Below, in pieces: positions 37,841-48,131 of a stretch of 64,000 nucleotides of DNA. A model generated the notes under the pieces. It was not told the DNA's origin. It saw only the letters and a list, made by a program, of their open reading frames with translations, and did no database searches. Source of the stretch: Aurantiochytrium sp. KH105 (taxonomy: Eukaryota > Sar > Bigyra > Thraustochytrida > Thraustochytriidae); contig BGKB01000013.1 of assembly GCA_003116975.1 (NCBI GenBank), positions 62,001 to 126,000 of the forward strand, written 5' to 3'. Position 1 is the first letter of the stretch. Each line of letters starts with the position of its first letter. Both the position numbers and the translations under genes were made by a program.

Positions 37841-38385
37841 CACGAGATTAGTATACTTGGTTGCAGTTCACAGGCAAGCCACGGTTGCGGTTAGTTTTTG
37901 TTCGCGCAGCCCAAACTCGAAGGCAAGACAAGATTAAAAAACAAGAGAAGAGTAGGCAGGGCACTGCAAGGCTATAGCTCTCTCGCTTGCAGAAGTGAGG
38001 GCTGGCTGGAGGACGCAACGAGCAGCAGCAACCGTGGCAAGCTGGCCAACAGTAAAAAGCTTTCGGATCGAGGACGGACCAAAGGAGGGAACGAAGAGTC
38101 CCACCCACGGTGACGACGACGACGACGACAAGGACAAGAAAAGAAAAGAGCAAACAGAGGCTGACCCGCAAGCATGATTAGTATTGTACACAGGGTTGAG
38201 AGAAGGTGGCTCGTGGCTTTCCCAGGCTGCGCGGACCATAGTTGATTTCTGCCCGCGCGGCTGCGCTGCTCCCAATATCTCAGACCTTGACGAAGTCGTC
38301 GCGGATGGGTACAAGATGTAGCTCAAAGCCTAGCCATGGCGAGAAGAGGCTAGGTTCTATCTGCAGTGCTTGCATGCGGGGCCGC

Positions 38386-38907
38386 TCAGGCGTCGGCGGG
38401 GATCTCCTCGGCGGGGGCCTCGGCCTCCTCCGTCTTGGCGGCCTCGCCCTCCTCGGCGGGCGCGGCCTCGCCCTCGGCGGGTGCGGCAGCCTCGCCCTCG
38501 GCGGGTGCGGCAGCCTCGCCCTCAGCAGGAGCGGCGGCCTCGCCCTCAGCAGGAGCGGCGGCCTCGCCCTCAGCAGGCGCGGCGGCCTCGCCCTCAGCAG
38601 GCGCGGCAGCCTCGCCCTCAGCGGGGGCGGCCTCGCCCTCAGCCGGGGCGGGCGCCTTGGCGGCCTTAATGTACTCCTCGAGCTGGGCCTTTTCGTACTC
38701 GTCGTTCACGCCGTCGCCGATCTGGGCGAGGAGGGCGAGCGCCTTCTCCTTATCGAGCTGGTTGCCCTCGTGGGCAGCCACAGCCTCGGCGATCTCGTCC
38801 TTGGTCTTCTTGGAGCCGTCCTCCATCTCGGCAGCCATCGTCTCGACGACGTCGAGAGCGGCCTTGTGGTCCTCCTCGAGGCTGGCGACGGAAACAGCGG
38901 AGCCCAT
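38386..38907 (-). CDS. Putatively N-myristoylated Ala/Glu/Pro repeat protein
   Basis: 173 aa from ATG 38907. The N-terminus MGSAVS fits the N-myristoylation consensus (Gly2, Ser6). Residues about 10-85 are a helical, acidic segment with no domain I recognise. Residues about 88-160 are roughly eight to nine tandem copies of an eight-residue unit (EGEAAAPA), encoded by a 24-bp DNA repeat. The tail is acidic. The protein has no cysteine and is strongly acidic, suggesting an extended membrane-tethered polymer-like protein. Codons are almost all GC-ending, consistent with high expression. The open frame extends to 39411, but the upstream part translates repeats and UTR. Function unknown. Confidence 0.7.
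   Translation of the reverse strand: MGSAVSVASLEEDHKAALDVVETMAAEMEDGSKKTKDEIAEAVAAHEGNQLDKEKALALLAQIGDGVNDEYEKAQLEEYIKAAKAPAPAEGEAAPAEGEAAAPAEGEAAAPAEGEAAAPAEGEAAAPAEGEAAAPAEGEAAAPAEGEAAPAEEGEAAKTEEAEAPAEEIPADA
38445..38655. repeat. Coding 24-bp tandem repeat
   Basis: About eight to nine tandem units, each encoding EGEAAAPA on the minus strand, with small synonymous differences between adjacent copies. This suggests expansion by slippage or unequal exchange. Confidence 0.85.
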
Positions 38908-39290
38908 GGTGTCTTGAGTTGGTTTCGAGCTGGAGCGCGAGCTGGTCGAGCTTGGCTTGGCTTGCTTGTGCTTGTGTGCTTGAGGACTTGTTTGGACTTT
39001 GGAGGCCAGGAGTTGCAGGTCTGCTCTCTGCTCTGGCACCTGCAGGCAGGCGCCCGCTGTCTGAAAGCGAAGCCTCCCTTGCTTGCCTCTTCTTACCTTT
39101 GCAAAGAATTGACAAGGGCCAAGAACGAGACTTTTATCGGTTGTAAATTTCGCTCCGCGCCGCACAACTCCGCGCAGCTCCCCCGCTTTTCCGAATGTGG
39201 ATAAAGGGAAGAATGGTAGAGGGAGGGAGAGAGGGAAGGAAGGAGGGAGGGAGGGAGTGAGGGAGGGAGTGAGGGAGTAGAGGCCGCGCC

Positions 39291-39320
39291 GTGCCGTGCC
39301 GTGCCGTGCCGTGCCGTACC
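39291..39320. repeat. (GTGCC)n pentanucleotide array
   Basis: About six units, 385 bases upstream of the ATG of the Ala/Glu repeat protein, next to a GGGA-rich tract. Confidence 0.9.
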
Positions 39321-39661
39321 TTGCCGCCGTCTTGAACTTTTTGGTAATCCGCAAAATGAATTCCATTGTTCTGGCTTGCAAAACAAAAAAACTTACAAAG
39401 CTAGCCATCAATCACCTCACGAGCCAGCCAGCCAGCTGCACCTTCTCCCTGCCTCCCGCCTCCCGCCTCCCGCCTCCCTCCTCCTCTGTGGTCCAATGCT
39501 TGTGCGGAGGCCAAAGTTGATTGTTGATCCATCTCCGCGCTCTGCAGGCTCCGCGCCATCCTGGTCCCGACGCGTAACGGACCTCTACTCTTTTGGCTAC
39601 TAGTCCCTGCGCAACCATGGTGCTGCTGTGGACATTGCTTTTCTTTAGCTAGCAACAAAGA

Positions 39662-39704
39662 AGGCAGGCAAGAAGGCAGGCAGGCATGCAGGCAGGCAGG
39701 CAGG
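39662..39704. repeat. (GGCA)n tetranucleotide microsatellite
   Basis: Interrupted GGCA/GGCAT units over about 43 bases, same motif as 37806-37840. Confidence 0.85.
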
Positions 39705-40925
39705 TCATGCTCGAGCTCGACGTGACCCCGGCGTGGCGACGCGGCCGCGCGAGCGCGAGCGCGCTCTCAGAAATGGATAAATTGGTCCATCGCCAGGTCC
39801 GCCCGGCTCCGAGTCCGGGGCACCACCGCACTCTTAACGCACGCACGCACGCACGCACGAAAGAACGAAGCGACGGAGGGAGGAAACAAGGCACAGGACA
39901 ATCAACGCCAAGAGGACAAGACGATGGAGACATTCTCTGGCAAAGCCGCCCCGCCCCCGAGACCGACCGGCCGACCGACCAAAAATATGGAAGAAGGACT
40001 CGCCGGCTCCGCGCCGATGTCCTTCCAAATTGGACACGTACGCCGCGCATACGCCCCATGGCGCACGCTTGGCGCAATTTCGTTCCGGGTCAACAATTTC
40101 CCGTCAAAGCAAAGCTTGCTTCAGTTGGCTTGACACACGCACTTCAAGTGCTTCAAGTGAAAGCAAGTCCAAGCTGCTCGGCGTGCTCGCGCTGTCCATT
40201 CACGGCGAACAGGCTTGCGCTCGCGTCCAACTCCTGTGGTACGCGGCCCTTTTTGCCGAGGCCGCGCCATCTTTCTTTTCTCCCTCGAGGCTCTCTCTCT
40301 CGCGCGCGCGGGCGCTCTCGCCACGTGCATTGGCCAAGAGTGAGTGCTCTTTCACAGAAGGTGAGTTTCTCTATCGTATCGCAACACATCATCCATTCAC
40401 GTACAATCCGCGTCGCTTTCCTACATCAGCATCTTGCTGTCAACCACCAGTGGAAAGGCATGCTCGCCATCACTCTCCGCGGCAACTCGGAACCGCGAAG
40501 ATGGGACAGCTCCTGGCGAACAATTTCTCGCGCTTGCGCATGTTTCATGGAAGAACAACAAGATCCGGCCAGCGGTAAAAGGGAAATATGCTTCCAGCCG
40601 CAACGGGCCACAACTGCAGCCTCCTGCTGCATGGTGGGCGGCCATGCCATTGAACTACCGCCTTGCCATCTGAAGAAGCTTGCGGGACAGTTTGTGAGAG
40701 AGAGAATAAAAGTAGGCCCTGGCCATGGCAGCCGCCACTGGCCGCCAAATTCGAACGTAACCGATACCTGTGAAGGGTTGCGCAAAATGCGTTGCGCAAA
40801 ATGCGTTGCGCAGATAACCAACTCAAACCTGTCTCTCAGGCTGCTGCCATCGTCTTTCTCTCTCTCTCTTTCTTCTAGGCATAGGCGAGCATAGACCCAA
40901 AAGAGTACACGAGACTAGACTCGAG

Positions 40926-42578
40926 ATGCGGTACGCGCCGAGCTTTAGGACCATTGCAGTCGCTGTTTTCACTGCGTACGTTGCGTACGTAGCGGCACAG
41001 CTGCGCACCATCCTAAACCCGGCCGCGGCCATCGCAGACGTTGATCTGTCTCGCACGCCGACATGGGACCCGCTCTGGCCGCCCGGACATCGCTTCTCCG
41101 CCCGTGTGTGGCTCACTGGCGCAAGGCCTACCCGCCGCGTAGAACCATCTTCTGACAAGGGTGACCTCTTGCTCTGGTCCTCGCAACGAGACCAGCTGAC
41201 TTTCGACACGGAGGCAAGCTTCGCGCTCGACCTTAATCTCACGAGCAAGAATGTTCCCAACCAGCTCTGGTCCCGCCTTGCCCAAGATGAAAGTCTATAC
41301 GCCGTATTCTGTCTCGGAGCCACAGGCTCGCCAACGCACTGCGTGGATACGTCGCTTGTCAAGCATCTCGATCTTACCGCGCCACGACCAACTCGATACC
41401 TCGTTGCAGAATGGCCACTTCTTGGCAGCCTGGTTCCCAACGAAAGGCCCGAGGAAACTGCCACTCCGGCGACCCGGAAAAACACACGCATCGGGTACTG
41501 GACACCGCGCGCATGCGCAAGTCTTGTTGCAGACTGGACACGCTGGCCAAAAGATCTCACTACACCTTACATCGTCCGGGCCAACCTGCCCATTGACGGG
41601 AATCGTCAAGGCCACTACCTACCCGTCGTCTATGCCGATCAGCTTGGACTTACCAAGGAAAAACTCATTCAGATCAATACCACAAACCATGCTCTACCCT
41701 TGCGCCTCGAAATAGGACCCATGTCCATGGCGCGCTGGCAGTTCAATGCCCACATGGAGGAGTCCCTGCGCCTTATGCGTGATCTCGGATCCTCGACAAA
41801 AGACATTGACGATCTTCGTCACATGCTTACCGAGACAGATCCGACCCTTCTCGCCGTCACCATGCTCGTCTCCATGGTACATCTTTTGCTCGACGTTCTC
41901 GCCTTGCGATCAGACATTTCCTTTTGGGCCAACACAAAATCCACCGCTGGTCTGGCTGTGCGACCCCTCGCCATCGACCTCATCTCGCAAGTCATCATTG
42001 CTGCCTATCTCGCTGAGCAGGACGCTTCGCTTCTTGTTCTCGGTCCTAGCGTTGCAGGTATCCTTGTCCAAGCTTGGAAGGTGCAACGCGCCTTTCGACT
42101 CCGTCGCAACGAAGACGCAGACACTCACACCTCTGCACTCGATAGCTCCGCCACACGCACGCTTGCCCTGGCTCTCGTTCCTCTGGTCCTTGGTTACACG
42201 TTGCACTCGCTTGTACGGGAAAAACATGCCAGCTTCTACGCCTGGGCCGTCGGAAGCCTCGCCTCGTGTGTTTATGCGCTGGGCTTTGTCATGATGACGC
42301 CGCAGATTTTCATCAACTACAAGCTCAAGAGTGTTGCCAAGCTGCCCTGGGAGTATTTCATCTACAAATTCGCAAACACCTTCATCGACGACCTCTTCGC
42401 CTTCATAATTCGCATGCCCACGATGCACCGCGCTGCCGTTTTTCGTGATGACCTCGTCTTCTTCATCTACATGTACCAGCGCTGGATTTACCCTGTCGAC
42501 TCCTCACGTCGCGAAGATGGACTTGGCGACGAGACCGAATCGAATGCAACACAATCTTCTAAGCTCAAGTTACAGTAG
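40926..42578 (+). CDS. CLPTM1/CLPTM1L-family transmembrane protein (candidate ER lipid scramblase)
   Basis: 550 aa, close in length to human CLPTM1L (538). An N-terminal signal anchor (about 8-25) is followed by a large luminal domain (about 30-295). Several TM helices come next, at about 305-328, 345-362, 366-384, 414-432 and 438-465. The C-terminal block MTPQIFINYKLKSVAKLPW, then NTFIDDLFAF, MPTMHR, FRDDLVFFIYMYQRWIYPVD, is the family signature and is nearly identical to animal CLPTM1 proteins. CLPTM1L in mammals scrambles glucosaminyl-phosphatidylinositol across the ER membrane for GPI-anchor synthesis; that role here is inferred. A GPI-type protein is encoded about 10 kb away (52962-54374). 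Start is a clear first ATG. Confidence 0.88.
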   Translation: MRYAPSFRTIAVAVFTAYVAYVAAQLRTILNPAAAIADVDLSRTPTWDPLWPPGHRFSARVWLTGARPTRRVEPSSDKGDLLLWSSQRDQLTFDTEASFALDLNLTSKNVPNQLWSRLAQDESLYAVFCLGATGSPTHCVDTSLVKHLDLTAPRPTRYLVAEWPLLGSLVPNERPEETATPATRKNTRIGYWTPRACASLVADWTRWPKDLTTPYIVRANLPIDGNRQGHYLPVVYADQLGLTKEKLIQINTTNHALPLRLEIGPMSMARWQFNAHMEESLRLMRDLGSSTKDIDDLRHMLTETDPTLLAVTMLVSMVHLLLDVLALRSDISFWANTKSTAGLAVRPLAIDLISQVIIAAYLAEQDASLLVLGPSVAGILVQAWKVQRAFRLRRNEDADTHTSALDSSATRTLALALVPLVLGYTLHSLVREKHASFYAWAVGSLASCVYALGFVMMTPQIFINYKLKSVAKLPWEYFIYKFANTFIDDLFAFIIRMPTMHRAAVFRDDLVFFIYMYQRWIYPVDSSRREDGLGDETESNATQSSKLKLQ

Positions 42579-43125
42579 TACTTCTGACTACGCGTCTACT
42601 TGTATTCCCGGTCATGCCTGCTCCGTCCTCGGACCCCGTCGCCAGCGGCCTCTAATTCCTAAAAGAACAATGTAGGCGCGCACTACTTCAATGTGAATGC
42701 CTTTTTTTTTCAGAAATGTGTGTATAAAATTGCTACTGGCTGCTTAGTAGCGCCGCATCGCAGCCCACTTCACGCTGCACTGCAGCCCACTCGAACGCCG
42801 CCATCGACCTCACTCTCTGAAAAGCAGCGCCATATTTCGCTGCTTCCGATGGCTTCCTTTTTTAGGTGATTATGAAATACTTTGATCATTGTGCGTGCGT
42901 CTTCAAGTTCTTGCTGAAATCCTCCAGGACCAAAGCATTGTTTCACGCCCGAGACTATTCACATGTCAATCTCAACTCGAAAAGGATTCGTTTGACCGAT
43001 AACGTAGTGGTAGTACACACCTTGGAAAACATAAAAACTAAAAGTAACACGAGACGAGCGCTCTCAGGTTTCAGGTCTGGCTGGAGGCAAAAGAAAAGCT
43101 CGACTCAGCGCTGCCACCAAGGCAA
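42579..43125. other. Intergenic region
   Basis: About 550 bases between co-directional genes, AT-richer than the coding DNA, with a T9 tract near 42703. No gene seen. Confidence 0.6.
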
Positions 43126-46100
43126 ATGGCGACGCTGCGCGAGCTGCGCGGGCCACGATGGCGCCAGCCTAAAGGTGGTGTTCCCGGCCGAGGCGACCTC
43201 GATGAGGAGCTCGATCGTCGCGCAGCGCTCGCGGCGCGTAAACTCCGCGCGGAAAGGCGTGCAAGTGTGGCCACCGACGACACTCTTGGCGTAGGCGTCT
43301 CGTCGGTATTCTCGCCACACCTTGAAAAGATACCTCGCTTCTATGTCGCACCCAAACAAAAGAATGTTCCGGCTGGTATTGCCTTTCGCGACAAACCTGG
43401 CGCCGTCGCTCGCCTGCTCATCGAAGCCTACCGTGGCACTGGCAAGGAAGTTCTGCTTGCTGCTCGTCTTGCGCGCCGGACACTAGAAATGCTCGAGTAC
43501 GAGCTACGCAGTCCACGTTCTGACATCTTCATCGACGCCGCAGGCTCCGGGCAAATCGATAAGCTAAGATCCATGCTCGACGCAGGTCAAGAGATTGACG
43601 CACAGCACACAGCTGCAGGGTATTCCGCGCTACATGCTGCTGCAATGTACGGCCATCTAGGAGCCGTCCAAATGCTAGTCCAGCGCGGGGCCGATATACA
43701 CTGCCAAGACCGAGATACGCGCGGTACCCCATTGCACGCAGCTGCAGAAAATGGACAGGCACCCATTGTGCGTTTTCTCGTTCGAGAGGCCGGCATTGAC
43801 AAAATGCGAAGGAACTCATACGGGCTCACAGCATTTGACTTGGCCCACGAAAATTCGCACGATCTCATCGAGGACACCTTGCGTGAACCCCCCGCACAAA
43901 TTAATACCACAACGTTGCGCGGCCTCGCCGAGCCACGATCCTGCACGATTGAATGGGACATTCCCGATGACCACGGCGTGGAGATTCAAGAATACGAAAT
44001 CAGCTGGGTTCCTATCGGAGGCGTTGAGGCGGCATTGTTTCCGGACCGGGCTGAAGTTGTCAACCGTGACGTCATTGATGCGACACAATTTGGGCCCAAT
44101 CCGCATGCCCAGGAGCGAATTGCAGCTTTGGAGGCTTGTTTTGCCAAAAAGGCAGCAAAAGAGGCCAAACTTGAACGAAAGCGTCAACGACAGCTACGTG
44201 CCCAAGCTCGCGCCAGGACCAAGCTCATCGCCTCATCAACTTCGCATCTCGGAATTGATTCCGAAGATTCCGATGATGAAGACGATGATGAGTCAGAATC
44301 CGAGTCAGAATCCGAGTATGAAGTAGAGGCCGAATCCGGGCCTGGGCTTGCGAACATGGCCGAGTCGCAATCCACCCAGTCTCTCGCAGACGCAAAACTC
44401 GATGCGATGCGTCGCAAGGGACCTCGCAAGTCAAAGACAGAAGCTAACAACCAGGATTCCACCACGCATACAAGAGGACGATATGCGTTAACCGGCATCC
44501 TTATGCCCTCGACAGAGTATGCCATTTCCGTACGTGCAAAGAGCATAGCAGGCTGGGGCACGGCAGGAGAGCGACTTCGCGTCACCACCGCACCAGATGT
44601 CCCAGACGCCCCTGGCATGCCACGGCTAGCGCCGACGGGCGCAACATGCGTATCGGTCGATCTCGAGTGGAACGCGCCTCCATGCAACAACGGTTTCGTT
44701 GTCGATACCTACGAGCTTGAAGCGCGTCGCGCCGACGACCCTGCATCGACATTTTTCACCGTTTCTGACTCCATTATTGGCAGCAAAAAGGCGTGTGTAA
44801 ATGGTCGGTCCGGTAACACCTGGGTGCTCGACGAATTTCGTGTTACCTCATACACGGCGGAAAACCTAGAGAGCGACACAGCGTACGTCTTTCGCGTGCG
44901 GGCAAGAAACAAGGTCGGAGATTCCGCATTTGGTCCGCAAAGCGCTCCGCTCACAACGCGCCCCCCCGCTCGCGGGGTTTTTGCATCATCAACGACGCTC
45001 GAAATTGACTGGTCCGAGAGCATCGACGCCAAGATGATTGGTCGAGGCATCGTGCGATGGGAGCTGCAGCGTACCGTGCCCCCGAGCGCTCGCGTCGCTA
45101 CAATGACGACGACGCTTGAGCCTTCCTTACCCGAGGATGAAGACATGGATGATCCAGCTCTCACCAAAAACGAGCCAAACCTCAAACTCGAAGGCCACCA
45201 CGACGCTGAAACACAAGAGGGAAAAGGGGCTGATGACGATGAAGATGACGCTTACGATTGGCGAAGTGCTCCCTGGGAGACAGTGACGACGCAAATCGTC
45301 GGCGAGGAACGCAGCTTTGTGGTGCGGGATCTGCAGCCAGCAACCATGTATTTTGTACGGATTCGCCCCACGTTTCGTGACGAGGACACCGCGAGACTGC
45401 CATGGAAAGAGTGCCCGGTTTCGATTGGCCTGGTGACGAGCATGGCTGTTCCCAACGAGCCCCTTGCTCCAATCGTCAGCAGCCCATCCGAATTTGATGG
45501 CGAGCTTGCAGACGTGTGGCACGACGCAATTCGAATTACGTGGCGCGTACCGCGTGACAATGGAAACCCAATCTCCAAATTCGGTCTTCGCTGCGCCGAT
45601 GTAGGACTCGGCGCGTGGCGGGCAGCGGCTCCTTCGCAAGTGATCTACGATCCGCAGACTTCGGGTGCAGATCCTGGATATGCGTCCCACATTGTGCGAG
45701 GGCTTGACCCCGGTCGAACTTACAAATTTGCAGTTCGGGCTTACAACGACAAAGGTTGGGGGCCCTTTTCGTCGCCCAGTCTGTCGATTGCAACGCGCCC
45801 CTCTGACCCGCCAGGAGCTCCTCACTTGGTGTCGCGAGCAGACTCTGTCATCCGCATCGAATGGGAGTCTGCAGCTGGACTTGGAAGAGCGCTCAAGGAT
45901 GGCGAAAGCGACGTGGTGCGCTACGAGGTGCAAAGCAAGATCGTCGAAGACCCAGATAATCGAACCTTTAACCTCTGCACGGACTCCTTAGAACCGCTCG
46001 CGATATGGACGACACCAGCATCGGGCCGCGACATTGCAAGCACCGCAGCCTCTCTCACAGACCTTCAACCGGTGACAGCTTACTACTTTCGCGTACGCAT

Positions 46101-46170
46101 GAGCATCAACGGCCGTTGGACCAATTATTCCAAGCCTTCATCGGTAATACGTACGATGCGTCGCTTTTAA
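43126..46170 (+). CDS. Ankyrin-repeat plus multiple fibronectin type III protein
   Basis: 1014 aa. Residues about 134-257 are three to four ankyrin repeats (YSALHAAAMYGHLGAVQMLVQRGADI, then GTPLHAAAENGQAPIVRFLV). From about 262 to the C-terminus come four or five fibronectin type III modules, recognised by W-x-x-P and Y-x-(F/V)-R-V-R-A patterns (for example TAYVFRVRARNKVGDSAFGPQSAP and TYKFAVRAYNDKGWGPFSSP). The first module is interrupted by a long acidic insertion (about 330-450, Ser/Asp/Glu-rich), and the third by another. There is no signal peptide or TM segment, so it is probably an intracellular scaffold. Animal FANK1 combines the same two domain types in the opposite order. No enzymatic domain is seen. 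Confidence 0.85.
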   Translation: MATLRELRGPRWRQPKGGVPGRGDLDEELDRRAALAARKLRAERRASVATDDTLGVGVSSVFSPHLEKIPRFYVAPKQKNVPAGIAFRDKPGAVARLLIEAYRGTGKEVLLAARLARRTLEMLEYELRSPRSDIFIDAAGSGQIDKLRSMLDAGQEIDAQHTAAGYSALHAAAMYGHLGAVQMLVQRGADIHCQDRDTRGTPLHAAAENGQAPIVRFLVREAGIDKMRRNSYGLTAFDLAHENSHDLIEDTLREPPAQINTTTLRGLAEPRSCTIEWDIPDDHGVEIQEYEISWVPIGGVEAALFPDRAEVVNRDVIDATQFGPNPHAQERIAALEACFAKKAAKEAKLERKRQRQLRAQARARTKLIASSTSHLGIDSEDSDDEDDDESESESESEYEVEAESGPGLANMAESQSTQSLADAKLDAMRRKGPRKSKTEANNQDSTTHTRGRYALTGILMPSTEYAISVRAKSIAGWGTAGERLRVTTAPDVPDAPGMPRLAPTGATCVSVDLEWNAPPCNNGFVVDTYELEARRADDPASTFFTVSDSIIGSKKACVNGRSGNTWVLDEFRVTSYTAENLESDTAYVFRVRARNKVGDSAFGPQSAPLTTRPPARGVFASSTTLEIDWSESIDAKMIGRGIVRWELQRTVPPSARVATMTTTLEPSLPEDEDMDDPALTKNEPNLKLEGHHDAETQEGKGADDDEDDAYDWRSAPWETVTTQIVGEERSFVVRDLQPATMYFVRIRPTFRDEDTARLPWKECPVSIGLVTSMAVPNEPLAPIVSSPSEFDGELADVWHDAIRITWRVPRDNGNPISKFGLRCADVGLGAWRAAAPSQVIYDPQTSGADPGYASHIVRGLDPGRTYKFAVRAYNDKGWGPFSSPSLSIATRPSDPPGAPHLVSRADSVIRIEWESAAGLGRALKDGESDVVRYEVQSKIVEDPDNRTFNLCTDSLEPLAIWTTPASGRDIASTAASLTDLQPVTAYYFRVRMSINGRWTNYSKPSSVIRTMRRF

Positions 46171-46421
46171 ACGTGGAAGCTTCCTTTTTACCGAGATTGC
46201 TCAACTTGGAATTTGTAGATCTTTCGTTCTTGGTCACTTCTCGCCAGTAAAACTTTGTCGAAAAAATCTTCACGTGTCAAGACGAGGGAAAGGGTATAGG
46301 GGTTTGTTTTAGAAATTCCAACCAAGGGATACACAAGTGGGAGAAAAGAAGAGAGACAAGAGAAAAGAAATATCAAACGCAGGTGAAAATTTGTGTTACC
46401 ACTCTGGGTCATGAACAATTT

Positions 46422-48131
46422 CTACTGCTCGTACTCCTCGTCGTCCTCATCATCGTAGTCCTCGTCATCCTCATCTTCGTCGCTGTCCTGGTCCGCGTAG
46501 GACATGGGCACAGAGTAAATCTGGATGATGGGCTTGTTAGGGTCCTTGAGGAGAACGTACTTGCCAGCGGGATGCTTGTAAATGATGTCGGCGAGCGACT
46601 TGATAATGCCCCACATGTTGGTCTCCTGCATGTTGATCTGCGCAGCGAAGTCTTTAGGCTTGTAGCTCTGGGTGGCAAGAATGTTGTGGTTAAAGGGATC
46701 CTTGACGCTAGCGCGGCTGACAAAGCCAATCTTCATGTAATCGGCGCCAGCAATAAGTGACTGCGCGGTCCACTTGCCCATCTTGCAAGCGTTGTTCTTG
46801 AGCTCAGTGGCAATGACAGCACCACGCGAAGAGTCAATCTTGCTGCGCCAGGGAGCAGCGCCAGAAATCTTGGGGTTCGCCTCGTTAATGGCAAAGAGCG
46901 TGAGGTAGTGGTTGCCCTTCTTACCAGGGAGGTTCTTGCGCATGTAGCCATGGAGCTCGGTACGGGCGACGAGGGAAAGGTCATCCGAAAGCTTCCACTT
47001 GCGGTACTTGTAGGCAAAAGAGGCAGGCTCGGTGCCCTCCTCCTCCTCCTCGGGGTCCCAGAACGGGTTGGGCGCAGGAAAGGTCTTCTTCTTGCCCTCC
47101 TTGTCGACAGCCTGCTGCGAGAAGCTTTGGTTAATAGCCGAGGCCTCAATGGAAAGCTTTTCCGGCTGATCGTAGGCAGCAATTGTAAGCTTCTCGTTCT
47201 CCTGCGGCTGGCGCTGGGCCATGGTCTCGTTGACCGTGAGCATCTCGAGACCCGAGTCCTCACGCTTATCGAGGAACATGAGGCCATTCTCCATGCGCGT
47301 AAAGTACACGTCCCAGGGCTTGACCGAGCGCGGCGCAGCCATGAGGTGCGCGAGGAGCTCGTCCGTGGCAAAGAGGACGCGCTCTCCCGAGCCCTTGCGA
47401 GCGTATTCTTGTGCGTACTCCTGCATGACAGGATCGTCGATAGTGGTGGTGGCGTTGAACTGCACGTTGTTGAATCGCTTGACCTTTTGTGGCAAGCGCG
47501 TGCTCACGCGGTCGAGCTTGTCGTCGAAGCGGTACAAGTGGCCGCAGGTCTTGAGGTCCTCGGCCTTGGGGGGCGCCATCTGCAGCTTGGTCAGGGCCGG
47601 GAGCTCGAACTGCTCGAGCATCTTCCAATCGGGGCCAACCTTGACGGAGGGCTCCACCGTCGGCAGGTTGCGCTGGTTCCAGCGCTGGCGAGGGCGGCCT
47701 CCGCGTCCACGCCACTGCTTGCCGCGACGAGCGTGCTGGACAAGATATTTGGCCTTCTTGCCCTGGAGCAGCTTTTCGGGCTCCTGCTCGTTGCGCTTGG
47801 CGTGCCACCGGCGGTTCGACTGCCAGCGTCCGCGGAAAGAGCGTCCGCGCATCGAGCGGATCGTCTTGGCCTTCTTGTCCGGATCCTCCACCATCTTAAA
47901 GGTCTCCCCGTTGGCCTCGGCCTGGGCGGCGGCCTCGCGCTCGGCGGCCTCGCGCTCGCGGTCGCGGAACCTGCCGCGCCCGAACTTGGACGCCGAGAAG
48001 TCCGCCGCGCGCCCGAGCTTGTCATTCTTGCCGAACGTCGCGAACGGCAGCCGCACGAACTTCTCCGGCAGCGTCGTCGGGCCCCAGCCCTCGATGTTCA
48101 CGTGCACCTCCGGCAGGTAGAAGGACGCCAT
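46422..48131 (-). CDS. EIF3D: Eukaryotic translation initiation factor 3 subunit D (eIF3d)
   Basis: 569 aa. The start at 48131 gives MASFYLPEVHVNIEGWGP, matching the conserved eIF3d N-terminus (GWGP..LPE.F...PF..F.K.DKLG..AD). The frame extends upstream to 48323, but that part is Gln/Ala-rich with no conservation. Arg/Gly-rich RNA-binding segments lie at about 95-170. The conserved core follows (WDVYFTRMENGLMFLDKRED, then LSLVARTELHGYM and NNACKMGKWTAQSLIAGADYMKIGFVSR), ending in QMNMWGIIK-like helices and an acidic tail (DEDEDDEDYDDEDDEEYEQ). eIF3d is the cap-binding subunit of the cytosolic eIF3 complex in translation initiation. It is convergent with the ankyrin/FN3 gene; 251 bases separate the stops. 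Confidence 0.95.
   Translation of the reverse strand: MASFYLPEVHVNIEGWGPTTLPEKFVRLPFATFGKNDKLGRAADFSASKFGRGRFRDREREAAEREAAAQAEANGETFKMVEDPDKKAKTIRSMRGRSFRGRWQSNRRWHAKRNEQEPEKLLQGKKAKYLVQHARRGKQWRGRGGRPRQRWNQRNLPTVEPSVKVGPDWKMLEQFELPALTKLQMAPPKAEDLKTCGHLYRFDDKLDRVSTRLPQKVKRFNNVQFNATTTIDDPVMQEYAQEYARKGSGERVLFATDELLAHLMAAPRSVKPWDVYFTRMENGLMFLDKREDSGLEMLTVNETMAQRQPQENEKLTIAAYDQPEKLSIEASAINQSFSQQAVDKEGKKKTFPAPNPFWDPEEEEEGTEPASFAYKYRKWKLSDDLSLVARTELHGYMRKNLPGKKGNHYLTLFAINEANPKISGAAPWRSKIDSSRGAVIATELKNNACKMGKWTAQSLIAGADYMKIGFVSRASVKDPFNHNILATQSYKPKDFAAQINMQETNMWGIIKSLADIIYKHPAGKYVLLKDPNKPIIQIYSVPMSYADQDSDEDEDDEDYDDEDDEEYEQ

Larger units (their letters stand above)
36398..38385. other. Intergenic region, GC-rich then repeat-bearing
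   Basis: Nearly 2 kb. The GPx leader side is GC-rich with a CT-rich tract (36475-36500), (GAGGC)4 at 36751-36770 and a G11 run at 36962-36972. Further on is a (GGCA)n array (37806-37840). ORFs here are low-complexity or compositionally driven, and no gene could be supported. Confidence 0.55.
38908..40925. other. Divergent intergenic region
   Basis: About 2 kb between the repeat protein (-) and the CLPTM1L-like gene (+). It contains a GGGA/GTGA purine tract (39216-39275), a (GTGCC)n array, a (GGCA)n array and mostly unremarkable DNA. I find no ORF with similarity on either strand. Confidence 0.55.

Noticed and set aside
39686-40894. 402-codon + strand frame before the CLPTM1L-like gene
   Set aside because: No similarity, runs through repeats, and ends just before a well-defined gene start.
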